From Clostridiaceae bacterium OM02-2AC (GTDB taxonomy: Bacteria; Bacillota_I; Bacilli_A; Erysipelotrichales; Erysipelotrichaceae), in contig QULU01000067.1 in NCBI GenBank assembly GCA_003481775.1, forward strand, positions 1 through 11,972: a DNA stretch of 11,972 nucleotides, written 5' to 3'. The notes beneath the pieces are model-generated. The model made no database searches. It was not told where the DNA came from and was given only the letters and a program-made list of their open reading frames with translations. Within the stretch, counting starts at the first letter, position 1; each line of letters starts with the position of its first letter. Positions 7,024-11,972 of this stretch are shown here, in pieces. The position numbers and the translations under genes were made by a program.

Positions 7024-7677
7024 TCAAAGTCTGGAAAGACGCTGTTCATCGAGTATGGTGATACAGCCTCTGGCTTGCTGAAGCAGACCATCCTTTTGAA
7101 ACTGTTTCAGAAGTCGGGAAACAACCTCCCGTGCAGTTCCCAGCTCATGGGCCAGTATATCATGTGTCAGGCGAAGCGTGTCTGATTCCTGAAGCTGCAT
7201 CTGTGTTAGAAGAGCCTGAGCAAGCCGATGCTCGTTGCTGGAAAACATGACGTCGTGCATGGTGTTCATAACAGAGGAAAAGCGGTCCGCAACCAGCTCC
7301 ATTGTAAAGTCCTTTACCTTACAGTTTTGGGATGAAACCTTCTGCAGGATTTGTTTTGGAATGAGCAGAATCACGGCATCTGTTTCAAATTCCATGCTGA
7401 CCGTGAAGGTCAAAGAGTGAATCATACAGGCTGCCGATAATACACAGATATCCTGTTCCAATAGGCGATACAGTGTGATTTCACTGCCCTGCGGCGACAT
7501 CATGAAAATGCGCGCCTGCCCCTTTACGATCATTTCCAGACCGGTACATTCCTGATTTCCGTGATCGAGGATATCGCCCTTTTGAAAGCTTCGCTCTATC
7601 GTATGGGTCGTCAACAGATGTCTTTGCTCCTCTGTAAGCTCCTTCCAGAAGGGAAGGGTTTCCAAGTAAGTGTGCAT
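7024..7677 (-). CDS. Crp/Fnr-like transcriptional regulator (divergent from LRR surface protein)
   Basis: This 217-residue protein has an N-terminal sensor beta-roll (about 10-110), a dimer helix (about 120-142) and a C-terminal winged helix-turn-helix (about 148-215). The recognition helix GTAREVVSRLLKQF (180-193) keeps the Crp/Fnr-type R-E-x-x-S-R pattern, so TGT...ACA-like targets are expected. The cyclic-nucleotide cassette is absent: the GE...R[ST] stretch is replaced by DICVLSAACMIHSLTF, with Cys78 and Cys84 in a C-x5-C spacing. It therefore probably senses something other than cAMP, perhaps redox or a small ligand (inference). AAAGGA lies 7 nt before the start codon. It is divergent from the LRR surface-protein gene and convergent with the GGDEF-EAL gene, with which it shares a terminator. 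It is unlike the first Crp/Fnr protein in this window in both its sensor and recognition-helix residues. Confidence 0.9.
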   Translation of the reverse strand: MHTYLETLPFWKELTEEQRHLLTTHTIERSFQKGDILDHGNQECTGLEMIVKGQARIFMMSPQGSEITLYRLLEQDICVLSAACMIHSLTFTVSMEFETDAVILLIPKQILQKVSSQNCKVKDFTMELVADRFSSVMNTMHDVMFSSNEHRLAQALLTQMQLQESDTLRLTHDILAHELGTAREVVSRLLKQFQKDGLLQQARGCITILDEQRLSRL

Positions 7678-7697
7678 ATATTCATCCTTTCCTTAAT

Positions 7698-7706
7698 ATT
7701 ATAGCA
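7698..7706 (-). promoter_or_regulatory. Extended -10 promoter of the Crp/Fnr-like gene
   Basis: On the minus strand TGCTATAAT (7706-7698) combines a consensus -10 TATAAT with an upstream TGn extension. No good -35 is visible at 16-18 bp, consistent with an extended -10 promoter or an activated one. The predicted start is near 7691, giving a very short leader. Confidence 0.55.
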
Positions 7707-7743
7707 GAAATGAAAGCTTTGCGGATTCCTTTTGCCTGCTTCC

Positions 7744-7756
7744 TGTATAGTATACA
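7744..7756. promoter_or_regulatory. 13-bp palindrome TGTATA-G-TATACA, candidate operator
   Basis: The arms TGTATA and TATACA are perfectly complementary around a central G. The TGT...ACA ends resemble Crp/Fnr-family half-sites. It lies between the divergent Crp/Fnr-like gene and the LRR gene, about 59 bp upstream of the predicted start of the former and about 97 bp upstream of that of the latter. Its AT-rich sequence makes chance occurrence more likely than for the palindrome at 862-877. Confidence 0.35.
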
Positions 7757-7762
7757 TGGAAG

Positions 7763-7834
7763 GTATAAGCTGTTATGCAAAAACAAGTATATTGGGGATT
7801 ATTTGTATGTCAACTTATGTAGAAGCTGTTGTGC
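7763..7834. repeat. 16-bp direct repeat upstream of the LRR gene
   Basis: GTATAAGCTGTTATGC (7763-7778) and GTAGAAGCTGTTGTGC (7819-7834) match at 14 of 16 positions and start 56 bp apart. The second copy ends directly at the -10 TATACT of the LRR gene. They may be paired binding sites for a regulator of the surface protein. Confidence 0.45.
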
Positions 7835-7840
7835 TATACT
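7832..7840 (+). promoter_or_regulatory. Extended -10 promoter of the LRR surface-protein gene
   Basis: TGCTATACT (7832-7840) is a -10 TATACT with a TGn extension. The -35 region is weak. The predicted start is near 7847. The ribosome site GGTGGTG (about 7859-7865) lies just before the start codon at 7870. Confidence 0.5.
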
Positions 7841-7869
7841 GAACGTAACGATGAAATGGTGGTGAATTT

Positions 7870-10800
7870 ATGATATCGAAAGGAACGAAGGTGAAGCTTT
7901 CTCTTATGCTGATTGTTGCACTGACAGTGAGCATCGGATCGGGAACAATTTTCTCACAGGGGACATTCTCAGAGACGTTTCATGATTCACAGAAGACTAC
8001 ACAGCAGGAGGGCGCTTTGACAGATGTACAGGAGCAGGAGAATAGCAGGGCTGTACAGCAGGTGGATGCGGTTAAGAATCAGCAGGAGCCGGTTACAGAA
8101 AGGGAAGAACAGCAGCCGCTTCAAAGGGAAGCAGTAGCTGCGGCTGCTGAGGATAACGCTGTTACTCCTGCAAGGGAAGATTACGAAATCAATGGGACAA
8201 CGTTACAGCATTTGAAGGTTTCCTATATAGAAAACCTGACCGCAGAGCAGAAACAGAATATCCATGTAGTGATTCCTTCCGGGATAAACTGTATTGATGC
8301 GCATGCGTTTGATACGTCCTATTTGGGATTTTCAAACAATATATTTCGAGAATGCCGATTTATCAGTCTGGATTTATCGCAGGCAACAGAGCTGAAAGAG
8401 ATTGGCTCTTATGCCTTTAACGGCTGTTCATCGATGGTTGGAGATTTGATTTTACCACAGCGTGTTGAGACAATTTCCAGCTATGCGTTTCACAATGCTG
8501 GTTTTAACGGGACGCTTGTTATGCCAAATACACTTACCACGATCGGAGCGAATGCTTTTCGGCAAGGAGAACTATATCAGGGATTGCAGGGAGATATCGT
8601 ATTACCGGAAAAGCTGACAACCTTGGGAGCAGCTGCATTTTCCGGACAAAAGGCAATCACTGGAGTGGTCCTACCAATAAACCTGACGGCATTACCGGAT
8701 TCCGTATTTCGTAATACAGGATTATGCGGTGTGCTTACCATTCCCGAAAATATCAGAAGTATCGGAAAAAACACGTTCAGCGGTACAGCGCTGCAATCGG
8801 TATATCTGCCTGCGGGAATAACGATTGTCGATGGGGCATTTGATACATCCCAATCGCCCTATGTAATATGTAAGGATAAGGCTGAATACGAACGGCTAAC
8901 ATCAGTGCATACAAAATTTAAAATAACATATGAAACAATGGTGAGGTTTGAGGATGGAAAGAGCGGTGTGTACGACACGATTAAACGTTTATATAATCAA
9001 CCGTACAATGTGATGAAACAGGATAACGGATGCTGGGAAACAAATGCTGCTTATACTTTTCCAAGTGTCCAATATGATGAGCGAATGAAATGGGCGGCAG
9101 CGGCTGATGGTGTTGCGGAAATAAAGGTTACAGACACGGTGGAAACGGATACATTGTATGCTGCTTTGATCTATGAAGATCCGAAGGCAACCTATAGTAA
9201 TGATATTGATAAGGTATATGATGGAAACGATATCGCGCTTTCTGTAAAGGCGGAGCATCCCTATGCATCGACACTGGATAAGGCAAAAGAAGGAGACGTT
9301 GTTTTCTATTACTGGTGGAATTGGGAAACGATATCACAGGTTGAATATATCCTCAAGGGATGGGGGGAGGATACGTATAAATTTCATGATATCAGGGCTC
9401 CGTTTGCCATTTCCTGTCGAGTGACTGTACAGGCATATCGAATAAAAAACAACAAAACCACCCTTTTTTATACAACACGCCATAGTTTTAAAGTAGATGT
9501 GAGACCGTCACAATCGAGTGTGCATCCACAATTTGATAAAGACTGTGATTTGGATACCGGATTGCCGGATATTCGCTTACAGGATGGCGATACACCGGGT
9601 ACTCTGCGTTGGGATGAAGGGCAGAATCCGCAGCTTGGAACACATTCCTATACATGGACATTCACACCGGAAAAGAATGCCGAGGGACAATATAATTACA
9701 AGGAAGCGAAGGGGACAGCGGATATCACATTTAATCGCTATCAGGCAATGCATATTCAAAAGACTGCACACGGGCAGATTCAGGCGGATACAAAAAAGCC
9801 GGTACAGGGACGAAATGTAGTGCTGACCTTCGTGCCGGAGAAAGGCTACCATCTGACAAGCGTACAAATCAACAAGGCAGAGTACGTGGAAGAGGTGAAA
9901 AACAACAGGCTGTCACTTCTTGTTCAGGAGGACTTGGACATACAGGCAGTATTTGAAAAAATAAAGGCAGCGGATATTCAGGAGGATGTCGCCAAGCTGC
10001 CGCAGACGACAGAGCCATTGAATAAAGAACAACAGCAGACGGTGTTGGAAATATTATCCGAATATACCCAAATGGACGATGAATCCGCACAGCTCGATGA
10101 TAAGGTAAAGGAAGAGCTGCTGGAGGCGATGCAAAGACATCCGCAAATTATATTTGAAATGGATCAGCAGCAGATACATGCATCCTCTTTGACATCACTG
10201 CTGGATGAAGTGAAGCATGACGATATTTTCTGCCTACAGGAAGAGGCACGGGCTAAGCTTCGCATTCATATGGATGTGCGTGAGACTGCGAATTCAGATG
10301 ATCGCAGCTTCCTGGAGAAGCAGGTGAAAAGAGATGGACTCACGTTAGCATCCTGCTATGATGTAAAGCTGTTAAAGACGCTGACAGCGGATGCAGAGGA
10401 GCGTACAGCAGAAGTAAGACAGCTGTCGAAGCCAATCCTTCTGACCTTTGCCCTTCCGCAAAAGCTGACTGCCCCCGATGGTGTAAACCGTGAATTTTAT
10501 ATTTTACGCATCCATGAAAATGCTGACGGGACACAGCGTATTGATCTGCTGGAGCCCGTGCAAAGGGCAGAGGATGAAATCAGTGTGTATAGTGACCGCT
10601 TTTCAGCCTATGCCATCGCCTATCGAGATTCACTGATACAAACAAATGAGGACCCGGACAATGCACTGGAAGCACAAAAGGAAGCATACGTGATAACGGC
10701 TGAAAAGAATGGACAAGGGACAATCACCCCGCAGGGAGCTATACAGATAAAAGCAGGAGCACAAGCTGTATTTACCTTTGTGCCTGCACAGGGCTATCAT

Positions 10801-11094
10801 GTACAGGACGTTCTTGTGGATGGCAAATCACAGGGACGGCTGAACAGCTATACGTTTCCTGCAGTAGATAAAAATCATACGATTCAGGTCACTTTTGAGA
10901 AGGACGCAGCAAAAGCAGAGAATATAAAGCATGAGCAGACAACGGCTTCCACAGAACAGACAAGCCCGCATGAAAAATCGCAGACAGCTGCGGATACCTT
11001 TGACTCCGCAAGAAATGAACACTGGATACTGGCAGGACTTGTATCTGTATTGGCACTGCTTTGTATCGGAATCCGTCGTTTTAATAGAAAATAA
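7870..11094 (+). CDS. Secreted BspA-like leucine-rich repeat protein with InlB-like repeats
   Basis: This 1074-residue protein is exported and probably surface-held. It has a signal peptide (Lys4, Lys7, Lys9, then hydrophobic 10-26). A Gln/Glu-rich low-complexity linker covers about 35-100. BspA-type leucine-rich repeats (LRR_5) span about 130-350, with recurring units such as IGSYAF, ISSYAF, IGANAF and LGAAAF. A region I do not recognise follows at about 352-545, including KVYDGNDI. An Ig-like segment (about 575-622, GTLRWDEGQNPQLGTHSYTW) precedes two InlB-B-repeat-like domains (about 626-697 and 940-1010), each with FTFVP/LTFVP and GYH. Between them lie a helical stretch and a segment ending YSDRFSAYAIAYRD, typical of Firmicute surface proteins. 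The C-terminus is a membrane helix (about 1052-1068) followed by RRFNRK. I see no LPXTG-type motif before it. Such proteins usually mediate adhesion or host contact; the ligand is unknown. The 352-545 part looks AT-richer than its surroundings. Confidence 0.92.
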   Translation: MISKGTKVKLSLMLIVALTVSIGSGTIFSQGTFSETFHDSQKTTQQEGALTDVQEQENSRAVQQVDAVKNQQEPVTEREEQQPLQREAVAAAAEDNAVTPAREDYEINGTTLQHLKVSYIENLTAEQKQNIHVVIPSGINCIDAHAFDTSYLGFSNNIFRECRFISLDLSQATELKEIGSYAFNGCSSMVGDLILPQRVETISSYAFHNAGFNGTLVMPNTLTTIGANAFRQGELYQGLQGDIVLPEKLTTLGAAAFSGQKAITGVVLPINLTALPDSVFRNTGLCGVLTIPENIRSIGKNTFSGTALQSVYLPAGITIVDGAFDTSQSPYVICKDKAEYERLTSVHTKFKITYETMVRFEDGKSGVYDTIKRLYNQPYNVMKQDNGCWETNAAYTFPSVQYDERMKWAAAADGVAEIKVTDTVETDTLYAALIYEDPKATYSNDIDKVYDGNDIALSVKAEHPYASTLDKAKEGDVVFYYWWNWETISQVEYILKGWGEDTYKFHDIRAPFAISCRVTVQAYRIKNNKTTLFYTTRHSFKVDVRPSQSSVHPQFDKDCDLDTGLPDIRLQDGDTPGTLRWDEGQNPQLGTHSYTWTFTPEKNAEGQYNYKEAKGTADITFNRYQAMHIQKTAHGQIQADTKKPVQGRNVVLTFVPEKGYHLTSVQINKAEYVEEVKNNRLSLLVQEDLDIQAVFEKIKAADIQEDVAKLPQTTEPLNKEQQQTVLEILSEYTQMDDESAQLDDKVKEELLEAMQRHPQIIFEMDQQQIHASSLTSLLDEVKHDDIFCLQEEARAKLRIHMDVRETANSDDRSFLEKQVKRDGLTLASCYDVKLLKTLTADAEERTAEVRQLSKPILLTFALPQKLTAPDGVNREFYILRIHENADGTQRIDLLEPVQRAEDEISVYSDRFSAYAIAYRDSLIQTNEDPDNALEAQKEAYVITAEKNGQGTITPQGAIQIKAGAQAVFTFVPAQGYHVQDVLVDGKSQGRLNSYTFPAVDKNHTIQVTFEKDAAKAENIKHEQTTASTEQTSPHEKSQTAADTFDSARNEHWILAGLVSVLALLCIGIRRFNRK

Positions 11095-11097
11095 ATG

Positions 11098-11126
11098 CAG
11101 CGGTCTGTCAATTTCACAGACCGTTG
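11098..11126 (+). terminator. Terminator hairpin after the LRR gene
   Basis: CAGCGGTCTGT (11098-11108) pairs with ACAGACCGTTG (11116-11126) over 11 bp, with one G-U pair and a 7-nt loop. The following bases are T-rich but interrupted (TATTTGTCT), so termination may be partial. It starts four bases after the LRR stop codon. Confidence 0.7.
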
Positions 11127-11129
11127 TAT

Positions 11130-11157
11130 TTGTCTGATGTGTTATATATGGTATAAT
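11130..11157 (+). promoter_or_regulatory. Promoter of the racemase gene
   Basis: TTGTCT (11130-11135) and a consensus TATAAT (11152-11157) are separated by 16 bp, and TGG (11149-11151) adds an extended -10. The predicted start is near 11164, giving a leader of about 23 nt. The racemase is therefore independently transcribed from the LRR gene. Confidence 0.7.
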
Positions 11158-11186
11158 GAACAAAGAGCAAAGAGGATGTGAAGGCT

Positions 11187-11888
11187 ATGAAAACAATCGG
11201 AATGATTGGTGGAATGAGCTGGGAGAGCACTGTGACCTACTACCAGCTGATCAATGAAGCAGTGAAGGAAAGACTGGGAGGATTGCACAGTGCCCGTTGT
11301 ATCCTGTACAGTATGGAATTTGATGAAATAGAAAAGCTGCAAAGCAGTGGAAACTGGAAACAGGCTGCGGCTGTGCTTGGGGCTGCTGCTATGAAACTGG
11401 AGGCTGCCGGGGCAGATTTTATTATCATTTGTACCAATACGATGCATAAGGTTGCAGGGCAGATACAGAGCCAGCTGCGTATTCCGATTCTTCATATTGC
11501 AGAGGTATGCGTACAGAAAATGAAGCAGGACGGTATTCAAAAGGCGCTGCTGCTGGGAACGCGCTATACGATGGAACAGGATTTCTACACATCGTTTATG
11601 AGAGCGGAAGGAATTCAGCCAATCATCCCAGATGAGGATGACAGAGAAGCAATCAATCATGTGATTTTCAAAGAGCTGTGCCGTGGGGAAATTCACAGCA
11701 AAAGCCGTCAGCTGTTTCTTTCTATCATACAGAAGTATCAAAAAGCAGAGGACGTGGAGGCAGTGATTCTAGGCTGTACAGAGATTCCATTGCTGATACA
11801 GCAGGAGGCTGTGGCAATTCCTGTACTGGATACGACCTGCCTGCATGCACTTGCAGCGGTGGAGCTGGCATTGAACCAGGATATGTAA
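11187..11888 (+). CDS. Aspartate/glutamate racemase-family amino-acid racemase (YgeA/RacX type)
   Basis: This 233-residue cytoplasmic enzyme is of the PLP-independent Asp/Glu racemase superfamily, which interconverts L- and D-amino acids with two cysteines acting as acid and base. Both are present: Cys82 in CTNTMHK and Cys197 in GCTEI. The N-terminus MKTIGMIGGMSWEST, the GGLHSAR segment (31-37) and LLLGTRYTMEQDFY (121-134) closely resemble E. coli YgeA as I remember it. YgeA and RacX proteins are broad-specificity racemases (homoserine or basic amino acids in those characterised), often linked to non-canonical D-amino acids that modify peptidoglycan; the substrate here is unknown. An in-frame GTG at 11178 would add three residues, but I prefer ATG 11187 because AGAGGA (11171-11176) lies 10 nt upstream and family members begin MKTIG. 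It has its own promoter, and a terminator overlaps its stop codon. Confidence 0.9.
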   Translation: MKTIGMIGGMSWESTVTYYQLINEAVKERLGGLHSARCILYSMEFDEIEKLQSSGNWKQAAAVLGAAAMKLEAAGADFIIICTNTMHKVAGQIQSQLRIPILHIAEVCVQKMKQDGIQKALLLGTRYTMEQDFYTSFMRAEGIQPIIPDEDDREAINHVIFKELCRGEIHSKSRQLFLSIIQKYQKAEDVEAVILGCTEIPLLIQQEAVAIPVLDTTCLHALAAVELALNQDM

Positions 11889-11902
11889 TTCTGGTTTTTT
11901 TT
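11874..11902 (+). terminator. Rho-independent terminator overlapping the racemase stop codon
   Basis: AACCAGGA (11874-11881) pairs with TTCTGGTT (11889-11896), with one G-U pair. The 7-nt loop TATGTAA contains the TAA stop codon (11886-11888). Eight T residues follow (11895-11902). The left arm is coding sequence. The remaining 70 bases to the window end show no gene. Confidence 0.75.
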
Positions 11903-11972
11903 GCCCTGTGATATTGTCTGTATATAAATGCTGAAGTGAAAAGTTAAATTCCACTTTCAAAAGGCGAATAAA

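Noticed and set aside
11142..11741. 199-codon open frame antisense to the racemase gene
   Set aside because: The plus-strand racemase has both catalytic cysteines and family motifs. The antisense product is Cys/His/Leu-rich shadow sequence without a coherent fold.
11920..11960. Second terminator or operator near the window end (GAAGTG / CACTTTC)
   Set aside because: The arms are imperfect and short, with no T run. The supported terminator at 11874-11902 already ends the gene.

Overview
The window (about 12 kb) looks like chromosomal DNA of a low-to-mid GC Gram-positive gut Firmicute. The protein style (Crp/Fnr regulators, a BspA-like leucine-rich surface protein, a GGDEF-EAL protein with many PAS domains) and the promoter and ribosome-site style fit an Erysipelotrichaceae-type organism such as [Clostridium] innocuum. 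That placement is an inference from recall, not a search result. I see no rRNA, tRNA, CRISPR array, IS element or integrase. Seven genes are well supported.

Layout. (1) 144-821 (-) encodes a Crp/Fnr-family regulator, divergent from (2) 933-2288 (+), a MATE efflux transporter. The 111-bp gap between them holds a 16-bp perfect palindromic operator. (3) 2375-3034 (+) is a small integral membrane protein of unknown function with its own good promoter. (4) 3272-6961 (+) is a 1229-residue cyclic-di-GMP enzyme with the apparent order PAS(4 Cys)-PAS-GGDEF-EAL-PAS-PAS-PAS-PAS. It converges on (5) 7024-7677 (-), a second Crp/Fnr-like regulator, and the two share a strong bidirectional terminator. (6) 7870-11094 (+), divergent from that regulator, is a 1074-residue secreted, membrane-anchored protein with leucine-rich repeats and InlB-like repeat domains. 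(7) 11187-11888 (+) is an Asp/Glu/hydantoin racemase-superfamily protein of the YgeA/RacX type with its own promoter and terminator.

How the genes may work together. The clearest regulatory unit is the regulator-operator-MATE arrangement. The palindrome is centred at -41.5 from the predicted transporter start, the classical class II activator position, and it covers the spacer and -10 of the regulator's own promoter. The simplest model is that this regulator activates the efflux pump and represses itself. The second regulator/surface-protein pair has a similar divergent layout, with a 13-bp palindrome and a 16-bp direct repeat between them, but the link is weaker. The c-di-GMP enzyme has no obvious partner here. 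A functional link to the surface protein would be plausible because c-di-GMP often controls adhesion, but nothing in the sequence shows it.

Most of the window is ordinary accessory or regulatory content. I found no convincing undescribed multi-gene system. The best leads are the dual-role operator, the PAS-flanked GGDEF-EAL protein, and the surface protein without a visible sortase motif.
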